DNA from: Flavobacteriaceae bacterium
GTDB lineage: Bacteria; Bacteroidota; Bacteroidia; Flavobacteriales; Flavobacteriaceae
NCBI GenBank assembly: GCA_023262185.1
Contig: JALRDO010000008.1
Coordinates: 1 to 64,000 of the forward strand
DNA length: 64,000 nucleotides
Direction of reading: 5' to 3'
Shown: positions 47,735 to 57,331 of the stretch, one piece after another
How the letters are laid out: each line of letters starts with the position of its first letter
Position numbering within the stretch: position 1 is the first letter of the stretch
Program-made: the position numbers and the translations under genes
The notes under the pieces: generated by a model
Seen by the model: the letters and a program-made list of their open reading frames with translations, nothing else
The model's database searches: none
Told to the model about the DNA's origin: nothing

Positions 47735-49924
47735 ATGTCAAAAAAGAAAGGAAAGAAGAAAGGGCGAAGAGATTACGGTTTAACAAAAGCCCTCTATACT
47801 TTACTTGAAAAAACCCCCGATAAAAAGTATAGCTTTAAAGAAATTGCTTCTACCCTCAATTTACGGGAAACCTCAGAACGTAATAAACTTATAACACTTA
47901 TAGGTGAGCTTAAAGCTAAAGGAAAACTAAAAGAACCTATCAGCGGTAGGTTCATGTTAGCGACTTCAAACCAACCTACTTATACAGGAACGATAGATAT
48001 GACACAGTCTGGTAACGCATATGTGGTATCAGAAGAATTGGATGATGATTTCTTTGTTCATAAGAGTAAATTAAAAGGAGCACTTCATAAAGATGAGGTA
48101 AGATTTAGTTTGCATTCGCGAGGATCAAAATCTAAACCTGAAGCAAAAGTAATTAACGTTGCAAAACGCTTTAAGACACGATTTGTAGGAGAGGTAGAAG
48201 AAAGCGAACACTTCTATTTTATCAAGGTTTCTGACAATCGCATGAACCAGGATATTTTTATTTCTAAACCTAGTGAGGTTCAAATAACAGAGGGTGATAA
48301 AGTTGTAGTAGAGATAGTTGTGTGGGGCACAGAACACCAAGCACCTGAAGGAAAGATTATTGAAAACCTAGGAGAAGGAGGTTTACATCAGACTGAAATT
48401 CATGCTATTCTTGCTGAATATGACCTACCTGCTCGATTTTCAAAAGAAGTAGAAGATTATGCGAATAGAATTGACACCTCTATTCAAGCTGATCAAATAA
48501 AACAGAGAAGAGATTTCAGAGAGACGTTAACCTTCACTATTGACCCTAAGGACGCAAAAGATTTTGACGACGCGCTCTCCTTTAAGGTTTTAGAAAACGG
48601 TGCTTATGAAATAGGTGTACATATAGCAGATGTATCTCATTATTTAGAAGAAAACAGTTTATTAGATGAAGAGGCATATGAGCGTGCTACCTCTGTTTAT
48701 TTAGTAGATAGAGTTGTTCCAATGCTCCCAGAAATTTTATCTAACCAGGCGTGTTCGTTACGACCTCATGAAGAAAAATACACCTTCTCAGCGGTCTTCG
48801 AATTAAATGCTAAAGGTGAACTTTTAAATCAATGGTTTGGTAGAACAGTTATTTGTTCTCAAGAACGCTTCGCTTATGAAGAGGCAGAGCATATTCTATC
48901 CACAAACGAAGCTGAAATACCTGAAGAAGTTTCTATTCGTGGAGAAGCATATACAGTTTCAGAACAGGTGGTAGAAGCATTGTTAGCTATGAATAGTTTA
49001 GCAAAGCAATTCAGAGCGAAAAGAATGGCTTCTGGGGCTATTTCTTTTGATAAAGAAGAGGTGAGATTTAATTTGGACACCAATAATGAACCACTAGGGG
49101 TGTATTTTAAGCGTTCAGGGCAATCGAACAAATTGATAGAAGAATTCATGCTCTTGGCCAACCGTAAAGTGGCAGAATTTATAGGTAAGCAGAAAAAAAC
49201 TTTTGTTTATCGTATACACGATGAACCGGACTTAGAAAAATTAGAAGCGTTGAACGGAGTAGTACAGCGGTTTGGTCATCGTCTTGATCTTAGTAGCACC
49301 AAAAAAATTGTCTCTTCTATCAACAAACTTCTAGCTGATGTTTCAGGTAAAACGGAGCAGCAATTAGTAGACACCTTAACCATTCGAAGCATGAGTAAAG
49401 CGGTATACTCTACTGAGAACATTGGGCATTACGGTTTAGCATTTGATTATTACACGCATTTTACCTCTCCTATTCGTCGTTATCCTGATGTAATGGTTCA
49501 TCGTTTACTTCAAGCTTATCTCGATCAAAAACCTTCAGCAAAGCAAGAGGAATTTGAAGAGCGTTGCTCGCACTGTTCTTCAAGAGAGGTGTTAGCTGCA
49601 AATGCAGAAAGAGACTCTATCAAGTACATGCAAGTAAAGTTCATGCAGCGCTATGTTGGACAAACTTTCGCCGGTGTAGTCTCTGGGGTTACAGACTGGG
49701 GTGTATTTGTAGAAATGGATGAAAATAAATGTGAAGGAATGGTCCGTATTAGAGACTTTAAAGACGACACGTATTATTTTGATCAGTCAGAATATGCCTT
49801 AGTAGGACACAGGACAGGAAATCAATTACAATTAGGAGAAAAGGTAAAAGTGATGATAAAGTCTGCAGATTTAGAGAAGCGGCAGTTAGATTTAGCTTTT
49901 ATCTCTAAAGTGTTGGAAGAATAA
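47735..49924 (+). CDS. rnr: Ribonuclease R
   Basis: A 3'-5' exoribonuclease that degrades structured RNA. The 729-residue protein begins with a Lys-rich patch (KKKGKKKGRRDYG), then cold-shock domains, the RNB catalytic core with TIDPKDAKDFDDALSFKV near residues 270-290, YTHFTSPIRRYPDVMVHRLL, and a C-terminal S1 domain (GVVSGVTDWGVFVEMDENKCEGMVRI). Codons are more AT-rich than in most neighbours. The gene converges on tRNA-Cys without a visible terminator. Confidence 0.97.
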   Translation: MSKKKGKKKGRRDYGLTKALYTLLEKTPDKKYSFKEIASTLNLRETSERNKLITLIGELKAKGKLKEPISGRFMLATSNQPTYTGTIDMTQSGNAYVVSEELDDDFFVHKSKLKGALHKDEVRFSLHSRGSKSKPEAKVINVAKRFKTRFVGEVEESEHFYFIKVSDNRMNQDIFISKPSEVQITEGDKVVVEIVVWGTEHQAPEGKIIENLGEGGLHQTEIHAILAEYDLPARFSKEVEDYANRIDTSIQADQIKQRRDFRETLTFTIDPKDAKDFDDALSFKVLENGAYEIGVHIADVSHYLEENSLLDEEAYERATSVYLVDRVVPMLPEILSNQACSLRPHEEKYTFSAVFELNAKGELLNQWFGRTVICSQERFAYEEAEHILSTNEAEIPEEVSIRGEAYTVSEQVVEALLAMNSLAKQFRAKRMASGAISFDKEEVRFNLDTNNEPLGVYFKRSGQSNKLIEEFMLLANRKVAEFIGKQKKTFVYRIHDEPDLEKLEALNGVVQRFGHRLDLSSTKKIVSSINKLLADVSGKTEQQLVDTLTIRSMSKAVYSTENIGHYGLAFDYYTHFTSPIRRYPDVMVHRLLQAYLDQKPSAKQEEFEERCSHCSSREVLAANAERDSIKYMQVKFMQRYVGQTFAGVVSGVTDWGVFVEMDENKCEGMVRIRDFKDDTYYFDQSEYALVGHRTGNQLQLGEKVKVMIKSADLEKRQLDLAFISKVLEE

Positions 49925-49929
49925 AAAAG

Positions 49930-50000
49930 AGGCATCGAGCGGATTCGAACCGCTGTACAAGCTTTTGCAGAGCTGTGCCTAGCCACTCGGCCACGATGCC
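49930..50000 (-). tRNA. tRNA-Cys (GCA anticodon)
   Basis: The minus strand gives a 71-base cloverleaf: acceptor GGCATCG with CGATGCC, D-arm GGCCGAGTGGCTAGGC, anticodon loop CTGCAAA (GCA), T-arm CAGCGGTTCGAATCCGCT, discriminator T. CCA is not encoded. Its 3' end is 5 bases from the convergent rnr stop. Confidence 0.94.
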
Positions 50001-50052
50001 TTTGTAAGCCGCGAAGTTAAGGCAAAATTTCGGCTTCTTAAAGTTAGTAAAA

Positions 50053-50403
50053 CTACCTGCTTAGGGTTACAGAAACGCTTTCTACATGCGCTCCGACAGG
50101 CGGGGCTATTTTCTCAACGCAGACTTCAGCTTTGTCTAAACTCTTGAATGCCTCAAAAAGCCCATCCAAAATACGCTGTGCTACGTGCTCTAATAGCTTA
50201 GAGCGTTGGTTCATCTCTCGGGTAACTACCGCGGTAGCAGTGACGTAATCAAGCGTGTCTTCTAGAGCGTCACTTTCACATGATTTTTCGAGTGAAGCCC
50301 AGAGACGAAGGTTCACAATATAATCACTACCTATTATTGCCTCTTCATCGAGACAGCCATGGTAGGCATAAACCTTAATATTGTTGACCTTGATTTCTCC
50401 CAT
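50053..50403 (-). CDS. folB: Dihydroneopterin aldolase
   Basis: A folate-pathway enzyme that cleaves dihydroneopterin to 6-hydroxymethyl-dihydropterin. The 116-residue protein has IKVNNIKVYAYHGCLDEEAIIGSDYIVN at the start, the family signature with the active-site glutamate, then DTLDYVTATAVVTREM and KLLEHVAQRILDGLFEAF with the conserved second glutamate. It is alone on the minus strand and divergent from glnS. Confidence 0.95.
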   Translation of the reverse strand: MGEIKVNNIKVYAYHGCLDEEAIIGSDYIVNLRLWASLEKSCESDALEDTLDYVTATAVVTREMNQRSKLLEHVAQRILDGLFEAFKSLDKAEVCVEKIAPPVGAHVESVSVTLSR

Positions 50404-50407
50404 TTCA

Positions 50408-50415
50408 CAAAAGTA
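50408..50415 (-). promoter_or_regulatory. -7 box of folB, ending 4 bases before the start
   Basis: TACTTTTG on the minus strand, 4 bases before the folB ATG at 50403, predicting a leaderless transcript. The glnS box lies 8 bases away on the other strand. Confidence 0.55.
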
Positions 50416-50423
50416 AGAAACGC

Positions 50424-50431
50424 TAACTTTG
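50424..50431 (+). promoter_or_regulatory. -7 box of glnS
   Basis: TAACTTTG, a perfect TAnnTTTG match 22 bases before the glnS ATG, back to back with the folB box. Confidence 0.5.
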
Positions 50432-50453
50432 CCACCAGCAGTAATCTAATTTC

Positions 50454-52139
50454 ATGGAGTCACAGAAGCGCTCATTAAACTTTATTGAGTTAATCATTGA
50501 AGAGGATCTTAAAGCCAAAACCCACTTGAAAGAGGGTTTGCGTTTTCGTTTTCCTCCAGAACCCAACGGATATCTTCACATCGGTCACGCGAGCTCTATT
50601 TGCTTGAATTTTGGGTTGGGCCTCAAATACCAAGCTCCTGTGAATTTGAGATTTGACGATACTAACCCGAGCAAAGAGGAGCAAGAATACGTAGACGCTA
50701 TCAAACGCGACGTAGAATGGCTAGGATTTAAATGGGACCGCGAATGTTATGCGTCAGATTATTTTGAACAGCTGTACAAGTGGGCGGTACTTTTGATTGA
50801 TAAAGGATTGGCCTACGTCGATTCACAGGCTTCTGAAGAAATTGCCGCTCAGAAAGGAACGCCTACCGAGCCGGGTGCCCATAGCCCGTTTCGCAACCGA
50901 AGCGTGGAAGAAAACAGGAGATTGTTTGCTGAGATGAAAAACGGTGAACACCCCGACGGCAGTCACGTTTTGAGGGCAAAAATCGATATGAGCTCGTCAA
51001 ACATGCTGATGCGTGACCCTATACTCTACCGTATTATGCACCGCTCACATCACCGCACCGGAGACAAGTGGTGTTTATACCCAATGTACGATTGGGCTCA
51101 CGGTCAGAGTGATTTCATTGAAGGGATTTCACATTCCCTTTGTACACTTGAATTTGTTATGCACCGAGAGCTCTACGACTGGTGCCTAGATCATATTGTT
51201 GCTGAAGATCAAAAGCGACCAAAACAACGAGAATTTGCACGCCGCAATTTCTCCCATACCGTTGTGAGCAAGCGAAAACTGCTTCAGCTCGTCGAAAACA
51301 AGGTGGTAGACGGATGGGACGATCCGCGTATGCCCACCATTTCTGGTATGAAAAGAAGGGGATATCCGCCACAAGCCATACAGAATTTCGCCGAGACTAT
51401 CGGAATCGCAAAGAGAGAGAATCTCGTTGACCTTTCTTTGCTTGAGTTTCATGTGAGAGAAGAGCTGAACAAGACCGCAGACCGCGTAATGGCGGTTCTT
51501 GACCCAGTCAAGCTAATCATCACCAACTACCCAGAAGGTCAAGAGGAGTGGCTGGACGCCGAAAACAACCCTGAAGATGACAGCAGGGGCTTTAGAAAGA
51601 TTCCTTTTTCAAGGGAGCTTTATATTGAAAGAGAAGATTTTAGAGAAGAAGCATCACGCAAATTCTTCAGACTAAAACTAGGTGGAGAGGCGCGTCTTAA
51701 AAACGGATATATTATACAGGCGAACGACTGTGTTAAGGACGAACACGGAAATATTATAGAAATACACGCCACCTATGACCCTAAAAGCAAAAGCGGCAGC
51801 GGCAGCGAAGAAAGCCTTAGGAAAGTTAAAGGCACCCTACACTGGGTGTCAATTTCGCATGCAGTAGAAGCAAAAGCAAGGCTATATGACCGCCTTTTTT
51901 CTCACGAATCTCCTGACACACAGAAAGATAGAGATTTTTTAGAATTTTTAAACCCGAATTCACTGACCACGGTTACAGCCTATTGTGAGCCGGCATTATC
52001 ACAAACAAAGCCAGGAGAAGTGTATCAGTTTCAGCGCCTAGGATATTTTGCGGTAGACGAAAGTTCAAGCCCTAACAGCCTGTTGTTTAATCGGACCACA
52101 CAACTTAGAGATACCTGGGCGAAACTATCAGAAGCTTAG
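50454..52139 (+). CDS. glnS: Glutaminyl-tRNA synthetase
   Basis: Charges tRNA-Gln with glutamine. The 561-residue class I enzyme has RFPPEPNGYLHIGHASSICLNF (HIGH motif near residue 41), DDTNPSKEEQEYVDAIKRDVEWLGF, DWAHGQSDFIEGISHSLCTLEF and the KMSKS-type VVSKRKLLQLV near 270. The C-terminal anticodon domains are complete. It converges on gltX with a 4-base stop overlap. Confidence 0.97.
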   Translation: MESQKRSLNFIELIIEEDLKAKTHLKEGLRFRFPPEPNGYLHIGHASSICLNFGLGLKYQAPVNLRFDDTNPSKEEQEYVDAIKRDVEWLGFKWDRECYASDYFEQLYKWAVLLIDKGLAYVDSQASEEIAAQKGTPTEPGAHSPFRNRSVEENRRLFAEMKNGEHPDGSHVLRAKIDMSSSNMLMRDPILYRIMHRSHHRTGDKWCLYPMYDWAHGQSDFIEGISHSLCTLEFVMHRELYDWCLDHIVAEDQKRPKQREFARRNFSHTVVSKRKLLQLVENKVVDGWDDPRMPTISGMKRRGYPPQAIQNFAETIGIAKRENLVDLSLLEFHVREELNKTADRVMAVLDPVKLIITNYPEGQEEWLDAENNPEDDSRGFRKIPFSRELYIEREDFREEASRKFFRLKLGGEARLKNGYIIQANDCVKDEHGNIIEIHATYDPKSKSGSGSEESLRKVKGTLHWVSISHAVEAKARLYDRLFSHESPDTQKDRDFLEFLNPNSLTTVTAYCEPALSQTKPGEVYQFQRLGYFAVDESSSPNSLLFNRTTQLRDTWAKLSEA

Positions 52140-53626
52140 GGCTTAAGCTGAGCTATTGCGCGTTTAATGCGCTCAGCGGTCTCGTTTTTGCCGAGAAACG
52201 TCATTAGACTATAAACAGAAGGCCCTTTTAATGACCCCACAAGGGCTATGCGAAGTGGCGCCATAACTTTGCCTATACCAAGCTCCCTTGAGCTTACATA
52301 TTCTTTAAGACGCCCCTCAAGCGCAGACTCCTCAAAAGAGGTTGTTTGTGCTAGGGCCATAAAGCCTTCTAAAAGCTCAGCGGTCTCTTCTTTCCATTGT
52401 TTCGCAACGGCGCTTTCGTCGTAAACCCCAGGAGCGTTGAAGAAGTATCCGTGTTCTGTATCAAGGTCTGCTGGAAAAATCAGGCGCTCTTTGACAAACA
52501 CAAGAGCCTTTTTAAGCCGATCATACGGAACGTCTTGTAGTTTAGGCGCCCCTATTATGCACTGTTCTATAAGCGCATTGTCGTCCATTTTTTGTAGGTG
52601 TTGTTGGTTAAACCAACGCAGCTTTTCTACGTCAAATCGCGCTCCTGCCTTTTGAATACCATCCATCGAAAAGGAGTCGATCATTTCTTGAAGGTCTAAC
52701 ACCTCTTCGTCGGTTTTGTTGCTCCACCCAAGCAGGGCTAAGAAATTTAACAGGGACGCTGGAAGATATCCTTCTTCTTTAAAACCTTTAATGCCACTCC
52801 AGGTTAAGGGGTAAACAGGAAACCCTCCGGCCTCGCCGTCGCGCTTGCTTAACTTTCCTTTTCCGTTCGGCTTAAGAATCAGAGGTAAATGCGCAAACTT
52901 TGGCGGCTCCCACCCAAAAGCTTCGTACAGCAGAAAGTGAAGAGGCAAAGAAGGGAGCCATTCTTCTCCGCGAATAACATCAGTGATCTCCATAAGGTGG
53001 TCGTCAACAACGTTCGCAAGGTGATAAGTGGGCATTCCGTCGCTTTTGAACAGCACCTTGTCGTCAAGAGTATTGGTGTTTACGGTAACCGCTTGACGCA
53101 CCTCGTCACTAATGGTTAAGATGCGATCGGCCTCCATTTTAAAGCGAACAACGTAAGGAACCCCTTCTTCTAACAATTGGGCTACAGCAGTCTTCTCAAG
53201 GGTTAGGCTATTACGCATGTTCATGCGCGTGTGACAACCATAACTGAAATGTCCTTTATTCTCAGTTGCTTTTTGGCGCTCCTTTTCAAGGTCCTCGGCA
53301 CTGTCAAATGCATAATAAGCCTTTCCCTGCTCCAAAAGTTGAGTTACATATTCGCTGTAGACAGAGAGCCTTTCGCTTTGACGGTAAGGACCAAAGCTTC
53401 CATGGTGTTCAGGGCTCTCGTCTGGAGGAATCCCAGCCCAAGCTAGCGCGCGCTGGATATACTCTTCAGCCCCCTCTACGTAGCGATTTTGATCGGTGTC
53501 TTCTATGCGCAAAATAAAGGCGCCGCCCTTTTGTTTGGCAAGGAGGTAATTGTATAAAGCAGTTCTCAACCCTCCAATGTGTAAGGGTCCGGTTGGGCTC
53601 GGGGCAAATCGTACGCGTACCGACAT
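52136..53626 (-). CDS. gltX: Glutamyl-tRNA synthetase
   Basis: Charges tRNA-Glu with glutamate. The 496-residue protein has RFAPSPTGPLHIGGLRTALYNYL (HIGH region), LRIEDTDQNRYVEGAEEYI, PTYHLANVVDDHLMEITDVIRGEEWLPS and the KMSKS-type KGKLSKRDGEA near residue 260. The C-terminal domain with SALEGRLKEYV is present. Presence of a separate GlnRS suggests this enzyme is specific for tRNA-Glu, which is inference. Confidence 0.97.
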   Translation of the reverse strand: MSVRVRFAPSPTGPLHIGGLRTALYNYLLAKQKGGAFILRIEDTDQNRYVEGAEEYIQRALAWAGIPPDESPEHHGSFGPYRQSERLSVYSEYVTQLLEQGKAYYAFDSAEDLEKERQKATENKGHFSYGCHTRMNMRNSLTLEKTAVAQLLEEGVPYVVRFKMEADRILTISDEVRQAVTVNTNTLDDKVLFKSDGMPTYHLANVVDDHLMEITDVIRGEEWLPSLPLHFLLYEAFGWEPPKFAHLPLILKPNGKGKLSKRDGEAGGFPVYPLTWSGIKGFKEEGYLPASLLNFLALLGWSNKTDEEVLDLQEMIDSFSMDGIQKAGARFDVEKLRWFNQQHLQKMDDNALIEQCIIGAPKLQDVPYDRLKKALVFVKERLIFPADLDTEHGYFFNAPGVYDESAVAKQWKEETAELLEGFMALAQTTSFEESALEGRLKEYVSSRELGIGKVMAPLRIALVGSLKGPSVYSLMTFLGKNETAERIKRAIAQLKP

Positions 53627-53640
53627 GGGTAATCTTTTTT

Positions 53641-53648
53641 CAAAGGTA
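53641..53648 (-). promoter_or_regulatory. -7 box of gltX
   Basis: TACCTTTG on the minus strand, ending 14 bases before the gltX ATG at 53626. It is divergent from the ybeY box about 23 bases away. Confidence 0.5.
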
Positions 53649-53671
53649 ATACTATCAAAATGATCAATTGG

Positions 53672-53679
53672 TATCTTTG
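53672..53679 (+). promoter_or_regulatory. -7 box of ybeY, ending 4 bases before a GTG start
   Basis: TATCTTTG at 53672-53679 lies inside the frame that starts at the ATG at 53660, but 4 bases before an in-frame GTG at 53684. This favours the GTG as the real start and a leaderless transcript. Confidence 0.5.
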
Positions 53680-53683
53680 TGCG

Positions 53684-54106
53684 GTGGAAAGCCTTGTGTT
53701 TTTTGATGGTTTACCTCCCACAGCTGTCTCTTCAAGAAATTGGAAAGATCGGATTGGGAGGGCTATGGCTTTTCTTGACCTCGAGCTCGAGGTTTTCTAC
53801 AAGTTCATTACAGACGAAGAAATGCTTGTTGAAAACAACCGATTTCTAAATCACGACACCTATACCGACATCATTACGTTTGATTTACGCAATGATGGAC
53901 TCAACGAGGCTAATATTTTCATTAGTTATGAGCGGGTTAAAGAAAACGCTGAGGAGTTCAAAAGTCCATTCGAGACAGAGCTGTTCAGAACTATGGTGCA
54001 CGGCCTTCTTCATCTTACAGGACAAGGAGACAAGACCGCAGACGACGAAGCGCTGATGCGAAAGAAAGAAGACGAATTAATCCAAATGTTTCACGTGGAA
54101 CATTGA
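53684..54106 (+). CDS. ybeY: Endoribonuclease YbeY
   Basis: A zinc-dependent RNase for rRNA maturation and ribosome quality control. The protein is 140 residues from the GTG at 53684, or 148 from the ATG at 53660; the promoter box between them favours the GTG ([12 protein letters not shown]). Motifs are [14 protein letters not shown] and [14 protein letters not shown], the Bacteroidota form of HGxLHLxGxDH, in which the third ligand is less clear. The last codons (MFHVEH) are written by a parS-like site. Confidence 0.9.
   Translation: MESLVFFDGLPPTAVSSRNWKDRIGRAMAFLDLELEVFYKFITDEEMLVENNRFLNHDTYTDIITFDLRNDGLNEANIFISYERVKENAEEFKSPFETELFRTMVHGLLHLTGQGDKTADDEALMRKKEDELIQMFHVEH
54087..54102. promoter_or_regulatory. 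parS-like ParB-binding site
   Basis: TGTTTCACGTGGAACA is a 16-bp palindrome matching the conserved parS consensus (TGTTnCACGTGnAACA). It lies at the very end of ybeY, encoding MFHVEH. ParB binds such sites near the origin and seeds chromosome partition. A second site lies 1.9 kb downstream. Confidence 0.85.
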
Positions 54107-54110
54107 CGCT

Positions 54111-55979
54111 ATGTTTGAAGAATTTTACGACGTTATAGTGGTTGGTGCAGGCCATGCAGGCGCAGAAGCCGCCGCCGCCTCTGCTAATATGGGCATGAAG
54201 ACGCTTTTGATCACCATGAATCTGCAGACTATAGGCCAAATGTCTTGTAACCCGGCCATGGGAGGAATCGCCAAAGGCCAAATCGTTCGAGAAATTGATG
54301 CTCTTGGTGGCTATAGCGGTCTAGTTAGCGACGAAAGCGCCATACAGTTTAAGATGTTGAACCGCTCTAAGGGCCCTGCCATGTGGAGCCCGAGAACCCA
54401 GAATGACCGCATGCTTTTCGCAGAGTCCTGGCGCATTCGACTCGAGCGCACACCAAACTTAGACTTCTATCAAGAAATGGTGACCAGCCTCTTGGTCGAG
54501 GGAGAGTCTGTTGTGGGCGTTGCAACCACTCTTGGTATTCATATACGGGCGAAAAGGGTGGTACTCACGAACGGCACCTTTCTCAACGGGCTTATTCATA
54601 TTGGAGAGAAAAACTTTGGCGGCGGAAGGGCTGGAGAAAAGGCCTCTTTTGGAATTACCGAACAGCTGGTTGATCTCGGCTTCGACGCCGGGCGCATGAA
54701 GACCGGAACCCCTCCACGGGTCGATAGTCGGTCTTTAGACTATTCTGTGATGATCCCCCAACCCGGAGACGAACGCCCAGGACACTTTAGTTATTTGAAG
54801 GAATTCACCTTGGATCGCCAAATCGACTGCCATTTGACACACACCTCAGAAGAGGTCCACGACCTATTGCGATCAGGCTTTGATCGATCGCCGATGTTTA
54901 ATGGGAACATACAATCAATCGGGCCACGCTATTGCCCTTCAATTGAAGATAAGATCAATCGCTTTGCTGAAAAGGATAGTCACCAAATTTTTGTAGAGCC
55001 TGAGGGATGGAAGACCGTCGAAGTTTATGTTAACGGATTTAGCACCTCGCTTCCGGAGGATGTTCAATACACCGCCTTGAGAAAGGTAAGGGGGTTTGAA
55101 AAGGTTAAGTTTTTTAGGCCGGGTTACGCTATTGAGTACGACTACTTCCCTCCTACCCAACTTAAGAACACCCTAGAAACAAAACTGATTAAAGGGCTCT
55201 ATTTTGCCGGTCAAATCAATGGCACAACGGGGTATGAAGAAGCGGCTAGCCAGGGGATTATGGCAGGGATCAATGCTGCCCTTAGCATTCAAGAAAAGGA
55301 ACCGTTTGTTTTAAGGCGCGACGAGGCCTATATAGGGGTGCTCATAGACGACCTTATCACCAAAGGAACAGAAGAACCTTATCGCATGTTTACCTCGCGG
55401 GCTGAATACCGAACCCTGTTGCGTCAAGACAATGCCGACCTAAGGCTTACAGAGCGCTCTTATGAAATGGGGCTTTCCAAGTCAGATCGAATGAAGGCTA
55501 TGGAGATCAAGTTGCAAGAGACTGAAGCGCTCATGAAGTTTTTCACAAACACCTCGTATCCGCACCAAGAGGCTAACACGCTTTTGTCTTCAGTTGATTC
55601 GGCCTTGGTGAAGCAAGACGACAAGCTGTACAAACTTTTGTCAAGACCCAAATTGACCCTTGAACACATGAAGACCCTTAGCCCTGTTGCCGACTATTTT
55701 GCAACACACAACCCTAGCGAGGACGCGGTGGAACAGGTAGAAGTAGGCATTAAGTATGCTGGCTATATTGACAAAGAAAAGGCGAATGCCGACAAACTTA
55801 CCCGGCTAGAACACGTTAAAATTCCTGAAGGATTTGACTACACCCTACTTAAGTCGTTGTCTTTTGAGGCGCGAGAAAAACTAGGCGCAATTAAACCTTC
55901 AACGGTTTCACAAGCCTCCAGAATTAGCGGCGTTTCGCCTTCTGATATAAGTATATTGTTGGTTCACCTAGGACGATAG
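54111..55979 (+). CDS. mnmG: tRNA uridine 5-carboxymethylaminomethyl modification enzyme MnmG
   Basis: An FAD enzyme that, with MnmE, modifies U34 of certain tRNAs. The 622-residue protein has [20 protein letters not shown] (FAD motif), [56 protein letters not shown], and the C-terminal helical domain with [10 protein letters not shown]. mnmG (gidA) is a classical origin-proximal gene in many bacteria. It lies between the two parS-like sites, 4 bases after ybeY. Confidence 0.98.
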   Translation: MFEEFYDVIVVGAGHAGAEAAAASANMGMKTLLITMNLQTIGQMSCNPAMGGIAKGQIVREIDALGGYSGLVSDESAIQFKMLNRSKGPAMWSPRTQNDRMLFAESWRIRLERTPNLDFYQEMVTSLLVEGESVVGVATTLGIHIRAKRVVLTNGTFLNGLIHIGEKNFGGGRAGEKASFGITEQLVDLGFDAGRMKTGTPPRVDSRSLDYSVMIPQPGDERPGHFSYLKEFTLDRQIDCHLTHTSEEVHDLLRSGFDRSPMFNGNIQSIGPRYCPSIEDKINRFAEKDSHQIFVEPEGWKTVEVYVNGFSTSLPEDVQYTALRKVRGFEKVKFFRPGYAIEYDYFPPTQLKNTLETKLIKGLYFAGQINGTTGYEEAASQGIMAGINAALSIQEKEPFVLRRDEAYIGVLIDDLITKGTEEPYRMFTSRAEYRTLLRQDNADLRLTERSYEMGLSKSDRMKAMEIKLQETEALMKFFTNTSYPHQEANTLLSSVDSALVKQDDKLYKLLSRPKLTLEHMKTLSPVADYFATHNPSEDAVEQVEVGIKYAGYIDKEKANADKLTRLEHVKIPEGFDYTLLKSLSFEAREKLGAIKPSTVSQASRISGVSPSDISILLVHLGR

Positions 55980-55994
55980 GTTCCACGTGAAACA
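55979..55994. promoter_or_regulatory. Second parS-like site
   Basis: GGTTCCACGTGAAACA differs from the classical TGTTCCACGTGAAACA at the first base only. It fills the gap between mnmG and the methyltransferase, whose start codon touches its last base. With the site at 54087 it brackets mnmG. Confidence 0.8.
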
Positions 55995-56806
55995 TGTTTA
56001 TGGAGATTACAGATCATTTTTTGTCAAAGGAGCGCTTCGAACTCGTCTATGATCAGGAGATAAAGGCGTATAAAACAACCCCAGCGCCCAGCAATCTTAC
56101 AGCCTATTACAACACCCCAAACTATTATTCCCACAACAACAAAGGCCTGTCGCTGACCGAAAGGCTTTACAGTGTTGCCAAGCGTTTTCGGAATCGCCAG
56201 AAATGGAAGCTTGTGACGCGCTCAATCAATGTCTCAAGTCGCCCAATATACGCCTTAGACTTTGGAAGCGGAGACGGCACTTTTATTGCAACGGCCCCCA
56301 CCGCAGTGAACGCTTTTGGTGTCGACCCCCTCTCTCCTAAGAACGCAACCTTTAAGACGCTAGAAGACGCCAAGACACCGACTCGTCGCTACGACATTAT
56401 CACGGCATGGCACAGCCTAGAACACACCCATAACCCGAAGGAGGTTTTGAGAGCAATGGTCGAGCTTCTGGAAGAAGATGGCCGTATTCACATTGCGGTT
56501 CCGAATTATAATTCTTGGGACGCACAACACTATGGCCATTTTTGGGCCGGATACGATGTGCCAAGACACTTGTGGCATTTTTCTAAAGAAAGTTTTGTGA
56601 CGCTTGCTGCTCAGCTTGATTTGGAAATTGGCGAAATAAGACCCCAGTGGTTTGACGCTTTTTACGTGAGCTATTTGTCTGAAGCTTACAAAGGCAACCC
56701 TAAACCCCTTTTAAAGGGCGCCTACGAGACCACAAAGGCCCTTTTCACCCTAAAAGCCCTTAAACAACCTTCTGCACTCTATTTGCAATTGAAAAAAGCA
56801 AAATAA
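55994..56806 (+). CDS. Class I SAM-dependent methyltransferase
   Basis: A 270-residue protein with a Rossmann methyltransferase domain. Motif I is LDFGSGDGTF near residue 94, followed by ITAWHSLEHTHNPKEVLRAM, LLEEDGRIHIAVPNYNSWDA and a further FWAGYDVPRHLWHFSKESF, as in sugar or polyketide-type methyltransferases. The N-terminal 60 residues have YYNTPNYYSHNN and may be a substrate-binding part. Substrate unknown. Starts may be the ATG at 55994 or at 56000. It follows mnmG, separated by the parS-like site. Confidence 0.85.
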   Translation: MFMEITDHFLSKERFELVYDQEIKAYKTTPAPSNLTAYYNTPNYYSHNNKGLSLTERLYSVAKRFRNRQKWKLVTRSINVSSRPIYALDFGSGDGTFIATAPTAVNAFGVDPLSPKNATFKTLEDAKTPTRRYDIITAWHSLEHTHNPKEVLRAMVELLEEDGRIHIAVPNYNSWDAQHYGHFWAGYDVPRHLWHFSKESFVTLAAQLDLEIGEIRPQWFDAFYVSYLSEAYKGNPKPLLKGAYETTKALFTLKALKQPSALYLQLKKAK

Positions 56807-56941
56807 AGCCCTCTGCCGTCTTTTTGGAGGGCGCCCGCCACTTGTACACCTAAAATTTTCGAAACACGCTTAAAATGAAGCATAGCGCCCCACTCACACA
56901 TAAGGAAACCTTATGGAAGGACAAAACACAATAAGAAAGCC
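56807..56941. other. Short gap with hairpins after the methyltransferase
   Basis: The gap contains three inverted repeats: GCCCTC/GAGGGC at 56808-56832, ATAAGG-AAA-CCTTAT at 56900-56914, and ACAATAAG-AAAGC-CTTATTGT at about 56929-56949 overlapping the DoxX-like stop. The last, followed by a T-rich stretch on the minus strand, could terminate the DoxX-like transcript. Confidence 0.45.
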
Positions 56942-57331
56942 TTATTGTTGAAAGCGCTCAAGGATAATCCAAAAAAGAAGGGTGGGGATGAGGTAGACGA
57001 CGATGGTCATGGCGCCTGTATAATCTTTTGCAATCCGCTGTCCTAGAAGAAGGCATAAAAGAGAAGAGGCGCCCAAGAGGCCTGCAATTTTTGCAAAGCC
57101 AAAATAATGGACACGGTAAATTTCTGTGATGGCGATAAGTGAAATTAAAGCCGTCGCGATCTCGAGCAACATGATTGCAACAAGCATGAGAGGAACCGCG
57201 TTGCGCAGTATGGTTTTTTCAAAGTGTGAAGTTAGAAACGACAACTCTTCCTTGAAGTTCAGGGCCTTGTCAAGGCCGCTTTGTCCGAAAACGATACAGA
57301 AGAAAACGAGAATGATGTAAATCGATGTCAT
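56942..57331 (-). CDS. DoxX-like membrane protein
   Basis: A 129-residue protein with four hydrophobic segments: IYIILVFFCIVFGQSGLDKAL, VPLMLVAIMLLEIATALISL, KIAGLLGASSLLCLLLGQRI and MTIVVYLIPTLLFWIILERF. FGQSGLDKALNF at the start is typical of the DoxX/DoxD group. Function unknown. Its start overlaps holB by 4 bases, so it is co-transcribed with it. Confidence 0.8.
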   Translation of the reverse strand: MTSIYIILVFFCIVFGQSGLDKALNFKEELSFLTSHFEKTILRNAVPLMLVAIMLLEIATALISLIAITEIYRVHYFGFAKIAGLLGASSLLCLLLGQRIAKDYTGAMTIVVYLIPTLLFWIILERFQQ

